Assembly: GCA_964540815.1 (NCBI GenBank)
Contig: CAZIOH010000003.1
Span: 85,630 to 149,629, forward strand
Length of the DNA stretch: 64,000 bases
Direction: 5' to 3'
Source: CAZIOH01 sp964540815
Lineage (GTDB): Bacteria > Myxococcota_A > Polyangia > Fen-1088
The notes below the pieces were generated by a model. It saw only the letters and a list, made by a program, of their open reading frames with translations. It made no database searches and was not told where the DNA came from. The position numbers and the translations under genes are program-made. How positions within the stretch are numbered: the first letter of the stretch is position 1; each line of letters begins with the position of its first letter. Of the stretch, positions 51,422 through 64,000 are shown piece by piece.

Positions 51422-52369
51422 CTATCTCACCGCGAAGTCGTCGAGGTGGAGGACGGCGGCCGGGCGTGGTAACCGCACCCGCACATAGCGCGCCGGCCGC
51501 TTCGGAAAGGTGGGCGACCACTTCGAGAAGATCTGGTCGTTGTGTGCCACCTCGGTCCAGGTCTTCCGGTCGGTGCTGAGCTCGACCACCACGCCCGCGA
51601 TCCGCTCGGCGCAGCAGTCGCTGCGATTGGTCAGCTCCACACGATGCACCGGCTTCACGCTGCCGATGTCGAACTCGGCCCAGGGGTTGTCCTGCTGGAG
51701 GGTGTGGAACATGACGTCCGCGCACATCCCCTTGTGGGCACACTGCTCCAGGGTCGTGCTGGTCTGGAAGGGATGGTCGGCGATCAGGTTCGGCCCGAGC
51801 AGGAGCGCCCGGATCCCGAACGCCGCCGCGACCACCACCACCGCGACCGCGCCGACCCGCAACCACCGGTTCACGAGCAGGTGCTCGATGCGGCGGGCCG
51901 GAGCGTCGAGCTCCCACACCAGCGCCTCGGCGAACTTGCGCGCCGCCGCCACGTCGCGCTCCCGGGTGCCGAGGTCGCCTCCCGGCGGACGCTCACACAG
52001 CAAGCCCTTGAGGGAGGCGACCGCCTCCGCGTCCCCACCGGCGGCCTTGAGCAGGCTGTCGGGGCGGGCATTCTCCCAGACCGCCACCAGCGGCATCCCC
52101 GCCTGTGGCGCAGCGCCCCCGGCGACCAGCGCCCAGAAGATGGCCTCGGCGTAGAGCCCGAGCTGCACGGGCGCCGGCGCTCCGACCGGCAACGCCTCCA
52201 CTGGCTCACCGACCCGACGCGCGACCTCCACCAGCAACCGCGCCTGGTTGGCGGCGCGGACCCGTTCCGCATCCGCGACGGGCTGGCTGGCCCGCGCCTC
52301 GCGGACGCGGTCGCGCAAGAACACCAGGTTTGCGATCTTCTCGAACCAGGGAGCTGAAGGTAGGGCCAT
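51422..52369 (-). CDS. membrane protein with discoidin (F5/8-type C)-like C-terminal domain
   Basis: 315 residues, family not recognised. Soluble helical N-terminus, a membrane helix near 165-190 (VGAVAVVVVAAAFGIRALLLG) and a C-terminal 120-residue beta sandwich with discoidin features (DNPWAEFDIGSVKPVHRVELTNRSDC, VVVELSTDRKTWTEV, RYVRVRLPRPAVLH-like end). Such domains bind sugars or phospholipids outside the membrane. It sits antisense between tsf and pyrH, interrupting a gene order that is normally contiguous. Confidence 0.65.
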   Translation of the reverse strand: MALPSAPWFEKIANLVFLRDRVREARASQPVADAERVRAANQARLLVEVARRVGEPVEALPVGAPAPVQLGLYAEAIFWALVAGGAAPQAGMPLVAVWENARPDSLLKAAGGDAEAVASLKGLLCERPPGGDLGTRERDVAAARKFAEALVWELDAPARRIEHLLVNRWLRVGAVAVVVVAAAFGIRALLLGPNLIADHPFQTSTTLEQCAHKGMCADVMFHTLQQDNPWAEFDIGSVKPVHRVELTNRSDCCAERIAGVVVELSTDRKTWTEVAHNDQIFSKWSPTFPKRPARYVRVRLPRPAAVLHLDDFAVR

Positions 52370-52656
52370 CTTGTCCTGTCCAGAATGAGAGTGCCGTTGG
52401 GGAGCGACGCGAGAGGGCCGCGCCGAGGGCGCGAATTGGGGATGCAGTGTAGGACGTCGTCATCGCTTTCGAAAGCCAGGGATGGAAAACCCTGGCTCGC
52501 CTGATCAGCGGGAGGTGAACGAGGCACTTGCCGGTCCCCGCCTCGGATTGAAGAGGGCCCGTCTCCCTCACCAGGAGCCCGGGCGTCCGCCGCACCGACG
52601 GATCCGCGGCGGATCCCTGGTGCTATCTCCGCGCCGGTGCAATAGAGTGCGCGGCG

Positions 52657-53538
52657 ATGGCAAAGCCCCGCGCTCGCAAGTCGACCGTCGTCAAGGCCGT
52701 CCGTCCCGCCGGCGTCACCCCGCCCGGGGGGACGATCGCTCCGGTCAACGACACGCCGGCCGACGACGAGTCGCCGCAGGATCACCCCCCCCTCGCGCCC
52801 GGGGTCAAGTACCGCCGTATCCTGCTCAAGCTCTCGGGCGAGGCCCTGATGGGCAACCAGGGGTACGGGATCGAGGACGCCACGCTGTCGCAGATCGCCG
52901 ACGAGCTCATCGACATCCACAGCCTCGGCGTCGAGGTCGGGATCGTGATCGGCGGCGGCAACATCTTCCGGGGGCTGGCGGCCAGCAGCCGCGGCATGGA
53001 CCGGGCCAGCGCCGACTACATGGGCATGCTGGCCACCGTGATCAACTCCCTGGCGCTCCAGGACGCCCTCGAGAGCCGCGGCTCGAAGACCCGGGTGCTC
53101 TCGGCGCTGGAGATGGAACGCCTGGCCGAGCCGTACATCCGCCGGCGCGCGATTCGCCACCTCGAGAAGGGTCGGCTCGTGATCTTCGCCGCCGGCACCG
53201 GAAACCCGTTCTTCACGACCGACACCGCCGCCTCCCTGCGGGCCATGGAGATCGGCGCCGAGATCGTCATGAAGGCCACCCGCGTCGACGGGGTCTACGA
53301 CAAGGATCCCCAGAAGCACAAGGACGCCCGGATGTACCGCCGGCTGACCTACCTCGATGTCCTCAACCGGGATCTGGCGGTCATGGACTCGACGGCCATC
53401 TCGCTGTGCCGGGACAACAGCCTGCCGATCCTGGTGTTCAACATGACAAGACCCGGAAACATTCGGCGCGTCGTGATGGGGGAAGCCCTCGGCACCCTGG
53501 TCCTCGACGAACGCAACGAGCAGCGTTTCCCGGTGTGA
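52657..53538 (+). CDS. pyrH: UMP kinase
   Basis: 293 residues. After a 47-residue low-complexity extension (Pro/Thr/Ala-rich) the kinase begins KYRRILLKLSGEALMGNQGYGI and keeps GVEVGIVIGGGNIFRG, STDTAA-type (FTTDTAASLRA) and GVYDKDPQKHKDA motifs. It phosphorylates UMP to UDP. The extension is absent from E. coli PyrH. Next to frr as in the usual rpsB-tsf-pyrH-frr cluster. The 287 bp before it hold no recognisable gene. Confidence 0.96.
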   Translation: MAKPRARKSTVVKAVRPAGVTPPGGTIAPVNDTPADDESPQDHPPLAPGVKYRRILLKLSGEALMGNQGYGIEDATLSQIADELIDIHSLGVEVGIVIGGGNIFRGLAASSRGMDRASADYMGMLATVINSLALQDALESRGSKTRVLSALEMERLAEPYIRRRAIRHLEKGRLVIFAAGTGNPFFTTDTAASLRAMEIGAEIVMKATRVDGVYDKDPQKHKDARMYRRLTYLDVLNRDLAVMDSTAISLCRDNSLPILVFNMTRPGNIRRVVMGEALGTLVLDERNEQRFPV

Positions 53539-53605
53539 CGGTGGGCCGGCGGCCGGGGTTGCGCTATCCTGAGTCCGCCCATTCCCCACGTAGGAGAGAC
53601 TCGAG

Positions 53606-54163
53606 ATGTTGAACGACGTATTGAAGGATCTGCAGGTCAGCCTGGACAAGGGCATCGAGGCGTTCAAGCGAGATCTCACCAAGGTCCGCACCGGCCGGGC
53701 CAACCTCGGCATCCTCGACGGGGTCCGGGTCGACTACTACGGGACGCCGACCCCCCTCAACCAGGTGGCCTCCATGAACGTGGCGGACCCGCGCCTGATC
53801 ACCGTCAAGCCCTGGGAGCGCTCGCTCATCCCGGAGATCGAGAAGGCCATCCGCGCGGCGCAGCTCGGCCTCAATCCCAACTCCGACGGTGAGATGGTTC
53901 GCCTGCCGATGCCCGCCCTGACCCAGGAGCGGCGCCAGGAGCTGGTCAAGCTGGTGAAGAAGATGGCGGAGGAGGGGAAGGTCGCGCTGCGCGCGGCGCG
54001 CCGGGACAGCAACGAGATGCTGAAGGAGCTGCTCAAGGACGGCAACATCACCGAGGACGACGAACGCAATGGCCTGAAGAAGGTGCAGGAGACGACCGAC
54101 AAGGCCGTCACCAAGATCGACGAGATCCTGGCCAAGAAGGAGAGCGAGATCCTCGAAGTCTGA
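53606..54163 (+). CDS. frr: ribosome recycling factor
   Basis: 185 residues, normal length. TKVRTGRANLGILDGVRVDYYGTPTPLNQVA and RQELVKLVKKMAEEGKVALR are the standard motifs. GGAGAG lies 9 bases upstream of ATG 53606. Releases ribosomes from mRNA after termination together with EF-G. Downstream genes on the same strand may belong to the transcript. Confidence 0.98.
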   Translation: MLNDVLKDLQVSLDKGIEAFKRDLTKVRTGRANLGILDGVRVDYYGTPTPLNQVASMNVADPRLITVKPWERSLIPEIEKAIRAAQLGLNPNSDGEMVRLPMPALTQERRQELVKLVKKMAEEGKVALRAARRDSNEMLKELLKDGNITEDDERNGLKKVQETTDKAVTKIDEILAKKESEILEV

Positions 54164-54234
54164 TCGGCCGAATCCGCCACCACCCAACTCAGCTCCCACG
54201 CTGCCCTGTTGCCCTCAACGGAAGACGATAAACC

Positions 54235-54705
54235 ATGGCACTCATATTTTGCGAGGCGCACGCCGCTCCCGACAAGAAGCGGATCAACGAGGAGTACTTC
54301 GTGCTCGAGAATCGTGGCGCGACCGCCATCAGCACCGCACGCCTGCAGGTGGTCAGCAACCGCGGCCCCCGTCCAGGCCAGAGGGCCGAGCGCGGCTCGG
54401 TGCTCGGGGTGATCGATCCCGGGTTCATGCTCCAGCCCGGCGAGAAGATCGTGGTCGCCTCCGGCGTGCCGGGGAAGAAGTCCCACGGCGCTCCCCCGAC
54501 CCGCGAGGGGATGCGCACGTACCACCTGTTCCAGAAGGAGGGCCTGCTGCAGGGGCCGGGGCAGATCATCCGGCTCACGCTGAACCAGACCGAGGTCGCC
54601 AAGCTGATCTTCGATCCCGAACAGCCGACGGGCGTGGCGGTCGCGGCTCCGGCGGCGGTCGTGCAGCCGGCGGCCGTTCCCTCTGGCGGAGCCACGCCGG
54701 CCTGA
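54235..54705 (+). CDS. uncharacterised protein, lamin-tail-like
   Basis: 156 residues. The segment KKRINEEYFVLENRGATAIST resembles the opening of lamin-tail (LTD) domains (N-E-EY-VL-N-G), followed by beta-rich sequence and an Ala/Pro/Val tail. No signal peptide. Its stop overlaps the start of the next gene (TGATG), so the pair is coupled. Assignment is weak. Confidence 0.55.
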   Translation: MALIFCEAHAAPDKKRINEEYFVLENRGATAISTARLQVVSNRGPRPGQRAERGSVLGVIDPGFMLQPGEKIVVASGVPGKKSHGAPPTREGMRTYHLFQKEGLLQGPGQIIRLTLNQTEVAKLIFDPEQPTGVAVAAPAAVVQPAAVPSGGATPA

Positions 54706-55004
54706 TGCCGAAATTCGACGTCGACATCCCCCACGGCTTGCCGCCCGAGGAAGCGCGAACCCGGATCGATGGCGCGACCGCCAAGATCGAGGCCGCCTAC
54801 GGCGCCACCTGCCGCTGGACCACCGACCGCGAGCTCACCGTGTCGCGCAAGGGCTTCGACGCGGTCGTGGCCATCGAGCCCGCCCGCATCCACGTGACGG
54901 TCAACCTGGCCTTCCTGCTCGCCCCGATGGCCGGGCCCATCAAGTCCGGCCTGGCGAAGGAGCTCTCCGCCCTGATGGCGGCGCCCCCCACCACGAGCGC
55001 CTGA
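54705..55004 (+). CDS. polyhydroxyalkanoic acid granule-region family protein
   Basis: 99 residues from ATG 54705 (overlapping the previous stop). The pattern FDVDIPHGLPPEEARTRIDG, WTTDRELTVSRKGF, IHVTVNLAFLLAPMAGPIKSGL is the PHA_gran_rgn (TIGR02610) family found next to polyhydroxyalkanoate genes in some bacteria; no phaC is near here. Probably binds granules or lipids. Ends just before a convergent gene. Confidence 0.75.
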   Translation: MPKFDVDIPHGLPPEEARTRIDGATAKIEAAYGATCRWTTDRELTVSRKGFDAVVAIEPARIHVTVNLAFLLAPMAGPIKSGLAKELSALMAAPPTTSA

Positions 55005-55036
55005 GCCGCCACCCGGCGAGCCGAGCCGATCTCGGC

Positions 55037-56035
55037 TCAGCCCGGGGCCCGCCCAGAGAGAGACCCTGGCAGACGAGAAGCGACCTCGGTCCGGGCCCGG
55101 ATGATCTCCTCGAGCGTGGTGTCGCTCCGGCCTCCGACGACCGCCCACGCGGGTCCGAGGGCCGACGTTGAGGTGGACGTGGAGGTGGAGGTGGACGCCC
55201 CGAGGTCGAGCGTGCCCGTTCCGTCGGGATCCCCGAGCCCGGGCGCAAAGCCGGTCTCGAGGCCCACCGCCTCCGAGCAGCGCAGGACCCGGGTCGCCCT
55301 CGCCAGGCGCTGCCGCCGCTCGGTGCTCGGTCCGACCCCGGCCGCCGCCAAGGCCTGCATCCGTGCCTCGTCCCAGACGAGCCCGAGGGGACCGCCCCGA
55401 TATTCATCGAGCAGCGCGTCCGCCTCCCGCGGGGTTGGCACCCCCCAGGGGCCCGTGAGCTGGAGACCGAGCTCGAGCCCGGCGGCCTCGGCCCGCGGCA
55501 GCAGCCGATCCAGGAATTCGCGGCAAGCGTCGACGACCATCGGCGACAGGGCGCGCCGCTGGGCCAGCACGGCACGCCACTGCCGCTCACCCGGCTCGTC
55601 CTCGTCGAGCTCGCGCCGCGCGAAACGGTAGGCGATGGTCCGGGGATCGCCGTGCAGCTCCACCGCCCCGCACTCGAGCGTGAAGAAGGCGGCTCCGAGC
55701 GGCGAAGCGGCGGCCCAGGTGTCCTCGACCAGCCGAAGCGCCGACAGGCGCTCGTCGCGATCGTCGAGGCCAGCCAGGTGGGGGAGGCGGCGTCCGGGAG
55801 GCAGGATGCGGTCACCGAGCGGCGCCGCGAGCAATGGGACGCGTAGGCCGGCCCCGACTGCCTCGGCCACCAGCGGAGCGAGATCGCGCTGGCTGCAGCC
55901 CGGACCGACCGCGAGCCCCGCATATCCTGCGTCGACGGCCAGCCGAACCAGCTCCAGGCCTCCCTTTCCCCAGGCGAATCGCAGCTCCGAGGCGCACAGC
56001 ATCGCCCGCAAGCAAGCCTCGCGGGCGCTCCACAT
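55037..56035 (-). CDS. TIM-barrel protein, sugar-isomerase/AP-endonuclease-2-like
   Basis: 332 residues, family not certain. GYAGLAVGPGCSQRDLAPLVAEAVGAGLRVPLLAAPLG, a central LGAAFFTLECGAVELHG and GLGLELGLQL-type strands fit the xylose isomerase-like superfamily. A short (ST)n tract (around 55166-55195 in the DNA) breaks the C-terminal part. Metal-binding residues could not be assigned, so activity is unknown. Confidence 0.5.
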   Translation of the reverse strand: MWSAREACLRAMLCASELRFAWGKGGLELVRLAVDAGYAGLAVGPGCSQRDLAPLVAEAVGAGLRVPLLAAPLGDRILPPGRRLPHLAGLDDRDERLSALRLVEDTWAAASPLGAAFFTLECGAVELHGDPRTIAYRFARRELDEDEPGERQWRAVLAQRRALSPMVVDACREFLDRLLPRAEAAGLELGLQLTGPWGVPTPREADALLDEYRGGPLGLVWDEARMQALAAAGVGPSTERRQRLARATRVLRCSEAVGLETGFAPGLGDPDGTGTLDLGASTSTSTSTSTSALGPAWAVVGGRSDTTLEEIIRARTEVASRLPGSLSGRAPG

Positions 56036-56224
56036 TCAACTGGTTTGTGTCGGCAGCCTCTCTTTTCCGATGGCCGGCTCGGGAATCTGAGTGTCCGGCC
56101 CGCCTTCCGTGGCGTGACAACCCGCGGAAGATCGGGCCCGACGCGTGGACGAACGGATGCCGGACCATGGCTTGGAAATTGCTGCTTCGGGCTGCGCAAG
56201 CCCCAATTCCTCAGAGGAGGTCAC

Positions 56225-57622
56225 ATGGTACCTGTCCTGGAACCCGTCGTCTCCCACCCCTCCCCATCCCGCCGCGCGCTCGGCGCGCCCACCCGCCTCG
56301 GGCTCTTCGTGGTCGTGATGCTCGGCCTTGCGGCCTGCGATCCCGCGCGAATCCGCGACATCATCGAAGCTGGTAGAGGCACCTCGAGCGGTGGCAGCGC
56401 CACCGGCGGGACGACCGGCTCGGGTGGCGCGACCACTCCCCCCGCCGTCACCTGTGGCGGCCTCGCCGGCCTCACCTGTCCGGGCACTGGTCACTGCGTC
56501 GACGACCCGAACGACGCATGCGATCCCAACAAGGGCGGCGCGGACTGCGCCGGAACCTGTCAATGCGTGGAGAACCAGGCCTGTATCAAGGGGGACGTGT
56601 TCGATTCATCCCCCAAGGTCTGCGCCTGTGTCCCGGCGGAGCCGCCCCCTCCACCGGTGTGCGGCCCGGTCTGCGACATCTATTGCCAGTACGGGCACGC
56701 CCTCGACGCCAGCGGCTGCGAGACGTGCGCCTGCAATGCGCCCCCCAGCACCGACCCCTGTGCCGCGGTTAAATGCGCTGCCGGTACCCACTGCACGACC
56801 GTCATTCCACCGTGCGCCCCGGGGACCAAGAGCTGTCCGCCCCAGGCCATGTGCGTCGCAGACGCGCCCGACACCGTCTTCTGCGGCGGCATCGCCGGCA
56901 TCGCCTGCCCGGGCCGCGGACAGTGCATCGACAACCCGAATGACGGGTGCGACCCCAAGTCGGGCGGCGCCGATTGCGGCGGCATGTGTACATGCGTCGA
57001 GACCGTCCTCTGCGTCAAGGGCGCGACCTTCGACAGCTCGCCCAAGGTCTGTGCCTGCGTGACGCCGACCCCGCCCCCGCCTCCTCCCCCGGTCTGCGGG
57101 CCGGTCTGCCAGATCTTCTGCGAGAACGGCAACGTGCTCGATGCGGCCGGCTGCCCGACCTGCGCTTGCAACCCTCCGCCCGTCACCGATCCGTGCGCGA
57201 CGGTCCGGTGCGCGGCCGGAACCCACTGCGCCGCGATCGCCCCGCCGTGCGCCCCGGGCGCGGGAGCCTGCCCCCCGCAGGCCATGTGTGTGGCGGACGC
57301 GCCGAAGGTCACCTGCGGGGGCTTCGCTGGAATCGCCTGCCCGGGCTCCGGCAAGTGCACCGACGATCCCAGCGATGCCTGCGACCCGAAGGCGGGCGGC
57401 GCCGATTGCAGCGGGGTCTGCACCTGCGTCCAGAATGTCGCGTGCATCAAGGGCGCGACCTTCGACAGCTCGCCCAAGGTCTGCGCGTGCGTGACCGCAA
57501 CGCCCCCGCCCCCGCCCCCGCCGACCTGCGGCCCCGTCTGCGCCATCGCCTGCACCTGGGGCCACGTCAAGGATGCCTCGGGTTGTCCGACCTGCGCCTG
57601 CAATCCTCCGCCGAAGAGCTGA
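56225..57622 (+). CDS. cysteine-rich lipoprotein with three antistasin/Kazal-like modules
   Basis: 465 residues from ATG 56225 with AGGAGG ten bases upstream. Lipobox LGLAAC, a Gly/Ser/Thr linker, then three copies of a two-part unit of about 140 residues: part one GLxCPGxGxCxDDPxDxCDPxxGGADCxGxCxCV, part two CGPVCxIxCxxGxVxDAxGCPTCACNPP, separated by Pro-rich spacers and, in the first two copies, CAAGTHC. About 16 or more cysteines per unit suggest a disulfide-locked surface protein. Part two resembles antistasin-like protease-inhibitor domains. Eukaryote-like content in a bacterium; role probably extracellular. Confidence 0.75.
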   Translation: MVPVLEPVVSHPSPSRRALGAPTRLGLFVVVMLGLAACDPARIRDIIEAGRGTSSGGSATGGTTGSGGATTPPAVTCGGLAGLTCPGTGHCVDDPNDACDPNKGGADCAGTCQCVENQACIKGDVFDSSPKVCACVPAEPPPPPVCGPVCDIYCQYGHALDASGCETCACNAPPSTDPCAAVKCAAGTHCTTVIPPCAPGTKSCPPQAMCVADAPDTVFCGGIAGIACPGRGQCIDNPNDGCDPKSGGADCGGMCTCVETVLCVKGATFDSSPKVCACVTPTPPPPPPPVCGPVCQIFCENGNVLDAAGCPTCACNPPPVTDPCATVRCAAGTHCAAIAPPCAPGAGACPPQAMCVADAPKVTCGGFAGIACPGSGKCTDDPSDACDPKAGGADCSGVCTCVQNVACIKGATFDSSPKVCACVTATPPPPPPPTCGPVCAIACTWGHVKDASGCPTCACNPPPKS

Positions 57623-57682
57623 CCCTCGAGCCTGCCCCGCCTCCCCAGCCCCCAAAGAAACCTAAAACCTAGCCTCGATCTT

Positions 57683-57725
57683 AATCGGGCGCTCCGGGCG
57701 ACGTTCTCGCCCGCGGCGCCCGATT
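57683..57725 (+). terminator. long hairpin after the cysteine-rich gene
   Basis: Outer arms AATCGGGCGC and GCGCCCGATT plus an inner CGGGCGA/TCGCCCG stem with a small loop. Followed by a weak T run (GTATTTG). Likely terminator. Confidence 0.65.
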
Positions 57726-57753
57726 CGTATTTGGGGCGAGCCGTCGGCACGCA

Positions 57754-57781
57754 TTGACAGCGATCGGGACGTTGATATAAA
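57754..57781 (+). promoter_or_regulatory. consensus sigma-70 promoter of the OmpA-type gene
   Basis: TTGACA at 57754-57759 and TATAAA at 57776-57781, separated by 16 bases, in an otherwise GC-rich region. It leaves a leader of about 125 nt before ATG 57911. The strongest-looking promoter in the window, consistent with an abundant outer-membrane protein. Confidence 0.75.
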
Positions 57782-57910
57782 TGCACGCCTTTGCTGGGTT
57801 TTTTGTCGCCGTTTTGCGGTCGTTCCCGGTTTCTCAAGTCTTTTTCCGGCTTCTTGGTGCGAATTTTCGGGGCCTGCCACTTTGGGCTCCCCCTTCATTG
57901 GAGGATCTCC

Positions 57911-59905
<1,995 letters not shown>

Positions 59906-59907
59906 AA

Positions 59908-60085
59908 GACGCGCCTTCGGCGCTCGTGGGGAGGGGCGGACCCCTCCCCGCGGGCCCCTCCCACGGACCGGACGCGGGAAGGGGCGGACCCCTCCCCGCG
60001 GGCCCCTCCCACGGACGACGAGAGGCGCACCCGGATCTGCTTTGCTGGTGCCATCTCCGGTTGGCAAAGCCAACCTCCGATCCAC
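59908..60085 (-). repeat. R1 palindromic element, copy D
   Basis: Begins two bases after the TAA of the OmpA gene: GACGCGCC-TTC-GGCGC, then the G/C hairpin module repeated in tandem (GGGAAGGGGCGG and its partner twice), core CCCGGATCTGCT, and GGTTGGC-AAA-GCCAACC. Orientation relative to the gene is the same as in copies B and C. Confidence 0.85.
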
Positions 60086-60265
60086 CGCGTGAGCGAACCT
60101 CGGCTGAGGCGTGACCTGTCGCTTTGAACGAACGCTTCGGGACCGGAGGTGAGGGCCCACTTGCCCGTCCTCGTTCCACGCCGTCGCGTTTGGGCGCAAG
60201 ACGAGCGGGAAACTGCCGTGGCGGCCGCCCCGCTGGCGAAATCGCGGGTGTGGGGGGACAATCAT

Positions 60266-62248
60266 GTGGCTTTGCCGCTGGTGCCTCGAGAACAGATTGA
60301 TGAAGTTCGCGACCGGACGAACATCGTGGAGGTCGTCAAGCGGTACGTGGAGCTGAAGCGGGCGGGCACCGGCAGCTGGAAGGGCCTGTGTCCCTTCCAT
60401 GCCGAGAAGACCCCGTCGTTTCACGTGCACGAGACCCGCCAGTTCTTTCACTGCTTCGGGTGCGGTGAGAAGGGCGACGTGTTCGCCTTCCTCGCGAAGA
60501 TCGAGCAACGCTCGTTCGCGGAGGTCTTGAAGGACCTGGCCGGGAGCGCCGGCGTGAACCTGCCCGAGCGCCAGCCCTTGACCCCGGCCGAGCGACGTGC
60601 GCGACAGGACGCCGAGTCCGATCGGGATCGGATGCTGCGGATCATGGATCTCGCGGCGGGTTTCTTCGAGCAGAACTTCGCCGCCGACGGACCCGACGCC
60701 GCCCGCGCGCGCGCTTACGTGGAGGGCCGCGGAATCGGAGCGCCCGTCCGTGCGCGGTTTCGCCTCGGGTACGCCCCCCCGCGCTGGAGCTCGCTGCAAG
60801 AATTCCTCACGGTGAAGAACGTCGCCCCGGGTGACGCGGAGCGGCTCGGGCTCACGGGCGCCAACGAGCGCGGCCGCTACGACTTCTTCCGCGATCGGGT
60901 CATGCTTCCGGTCTTCGACCGCCAGAAGCGGGTCATCGGATTCGGGAGCCGGCTGCTCGATCCGGAGGCCAAGGATCGCAAGTACGTCAACTCGCCGGAC
61001 TCGCCTCTGTTCCACAAGAAGGAGTGCCTCTACGGCCTCCACGCCGCCCTCGACGCCATCCGCAAGAGCGGCACCGCCATCGTGGTCGAGGGCAACTTCG
61101 ACGTGCTCGCTTTGCACGAGGCGGGGTTCGAGGAGGCCGTCGCCCCCATGGGAACCGCGCTGACGGCCGAGCAGATGACGCTCCTCTCCCGCGTCGCCCG
61201 GCGGGTGGCGGTGGTCTTCGACGGTGACGCGGCCGGACAACGCGCGGCCCAGAAGGCCGTCCCCATGTTCGTCGAGGCGGATGTGGACGCGCGGATCGCG
61301 CGGCTCCCCCCTGGGCAGGACCCTGATGACTTCGTTCGCCAGCAGGGACCGGACGCCTTCCGGAGATTGCTGGACACCGCGCGCCCGATGCTCGACCAGT
61401 TCATTCAGGATGCGGCACAGGAGACCACGGTCCCGGGGCGGGTGGCCACCCTCGAAGCCGTGGCCGGGTTGCTCGGCCGCGTGAGAAACCCGACCATGCG
61501 CGAGCTCTACCAGCGTCAGCTCGCGGCCGTGCTGGGGGTGTCGCCACAACAGGTGGTCCGGGCGGTCCGGGAGGCGAGGGAGAGCCATGAAACCAGGGAT
61601 GCTGCCAGGGAGGCGCGGCGACCCGACGCGGCGGCACGGGAGCGCTCGGCGCAGCAAGACGCCCACTCCCCGAGCGCCATCGCGCGGCCCGACGGGGGCG
61701 GGGGCGGGCCAAGATCGGCTGGCGCGCCGGTCGCGGCGGCCGGGGTCACCGAGGGTGGGAGCGGGAGCGCTCCGCCGGCGGGGGCAGCCCCCGCACGGGC
61801 GCTGCCGCGCGACGAGCTCGAGCCGCTGGTGCTGCTCATCTCGTATCCCGAGCTGCTCGAGACCTCGGAGGCGGCGCGGGTCGTCGAGTTGCTCCTCGAC
61901 GACACGATCCGGCAGCTTTGCCGCGAGCTGCGGGAGCGCAGAGCCCGCGGGGATCACGTCGATGTCCCGGCCCTGATCGAGCTCGCCCCGCCCGAGGTCC
62001 GGCGGAGCGTCGCGGCAGCGGTGATGAACGAAGGCATGTCCATCGCCACCAATCCACCCGCCAAGTTGCGGGCGCTGGTGGCCCGGCTCGAGCTGCAGCG
62101 CGTAGAAGCCGAGATCTCCATGACCCGGCAGCTCTTCGAGCAGGCGCGCCGCCGAGGCGACGATTCCGGCGCAACGGCTATCATGAAGAGAGGAATCGAG
62201 CTGGACCAGACCAAGCAGGGGTTGAAGGCAGCCCTACAAAGGCCCTGA
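60266..62248 (+). CDS. dnaG: DNA primase
   Basis: 660 residues from GTG 60266; GTG 60281 (starting at VPREQIDEV) is an alternative. The zinc-binding domain has LCPFHAEKTPSF and FHCFGCGEKGD; the catalytic TOPRIM region has VVEGNFDVLALHEAGF and VFDGDAAGQRAA. A low-complexity Ala/Gly/Pro linker precedes a divergent C-terminal helicase-interaction domain. The open frame runs further upstream without family similarity. The 180 bp between R1 copy D and this start contain no gene. rpoD starts 2 bp after the stop. Confidence 0.95.
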   Translation: MALPLVPREQIDEVRDRTNIVEVVKRYVELKRAGTGSWKGLCPFHAEKTPSFHVHETRQFFHCFGCGEKGDVFAFLAKIEQRSFAEVLKDLAGSAGVNLPERQPLTPAERRARQDAESDRDRMLRIMDLAAGFFEQNFAADGPDAARARAYVEGRGIGAPVRARFRLGYAPPRWSSLQEFLTVKNVAPGDAERLGLTGANERGRYDFFRDRVMLPVFDRQKRVIGFGSRLLDPEAKDRKYVNSPDSPLFHKKECLYGLHAALDAIRKSGTAIVVEGNFDVLALHEAGFEEAVAPMGTALTAEQMTLLSRVARRVAVVFDGDAAGQRAAQKAVPMFVEADVDARIARLPPGQDPDDFVRQQGPDAFRRLLDTARPMLDQFIQDAAQETTVPGRVATLEAVAGLLGRVRNPTMRELYQRQLAAVLGVSPQQVVRAVREARESHETRDAAREARRPDAAARERSAQQDAHSPSAIARPDGGGGGPRSAGAPVAAAGVTEGGSGSAPPAGAAPARALPRDELEPLVLLISYPELLETSEAARVVELLLDDTIRQLCRELRERRARGDHVDVPALIELAPPEVRRSVAAAVMNEGMSIATNPPAKLRALVARLELQRVEAEISMTRQLFEQARRRGDDSGATAIMKRGIELDQTKQGLKAALQRP

Positions 62249-62250
62249 CG

Positions 62251-64000
<1,750 letters not shown>

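Overview
The window is a contiguous piece of a very GC-rich bacterial chromosome that reads like a myxobacterium (Myxococcota, probably a Polyangia-type lineage). The clues are the combined weight of FHA proteins, partner-switch and sigma-54 regulators, a giant TPR protein, lipoproteins with Gly/Ser/Thr-rich linkers after the lipobox, an OmpA protein with thrombospondin-3 repeats, and a DUF4388/DnaJ/TPR fusion. This placement is inference from gene content only. Both ends are cut inside genes (a urea carboxylase on the left, the primary sigma factor on the right), and a 100-N assembly gap lies at 13064-13163.

Layout. 1-6665: end of a urea carboxylase, then a complete B. subtilis-type succinate dehydrogenase operon (sdhCAB). 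6737-9835: two overlapping FHA-domain genes and a TMEM175-like channel. 9840-11540: a visibly AT-richer accessory patch with a GH19-like hydrolase, whose 5' end looks frame-shifted, translationally coupled to an LprI-like lysozyme-inhibitor protein. 11611-17475: an unknown protein, an RlpA lipoprotein, a sigma-54 response regulator, hisC and ilvA. 17549-20931: a minus-strand oxidative-stress block (PerR/Fur-like regulator, rubrerythrin, Fe-S protein, DUF3501) behind a palindromic operator. 21237-28714: ABM protein, iron alcohol dehydrogenase, a STAS + response-regulator/PP2C/HATPase partner switch, and three membrane proteins. 28621-35002: Tag glycosylase, small secreted protein, OsmC, two secreted carbohydrate-active or surface lipoproteins, ArsR regulator and an SRPBCC-YciI fusion. 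35048-47200: giant TPR protein, FHA-GAF-adenylate cyclase, SCP2 protein, GlmU and a pseudo-receiver/DUF4388/DnaJ/TPR protein. 47614-64000: inositol-phosphate synthase, then the core translation and replication genes rpsB, tsf, pyrH, frr, dnaG and rpoD with surface proteins between them.

The most unusual feature is a set of dispersed palindromic intergenic elements. Family R1 has four copies of about 130-180 bp with three hairpins, and one hairpin shows a compensatory base-pair change between copies. Three copies start within 3 nt of a stop codon in a fixed orientation. Family R2 has two copies of about 117 bp with nested palindromes, again just after stop codons in the same orientation. Family R3 consists of terminal-inverted-repeat elements, one of which supplies the stop codon of its gene. 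Together they look like post-genic 3'-end modules, possibly mobile. They, the GH19/LprI pair and the PerR block deserve the closest look.
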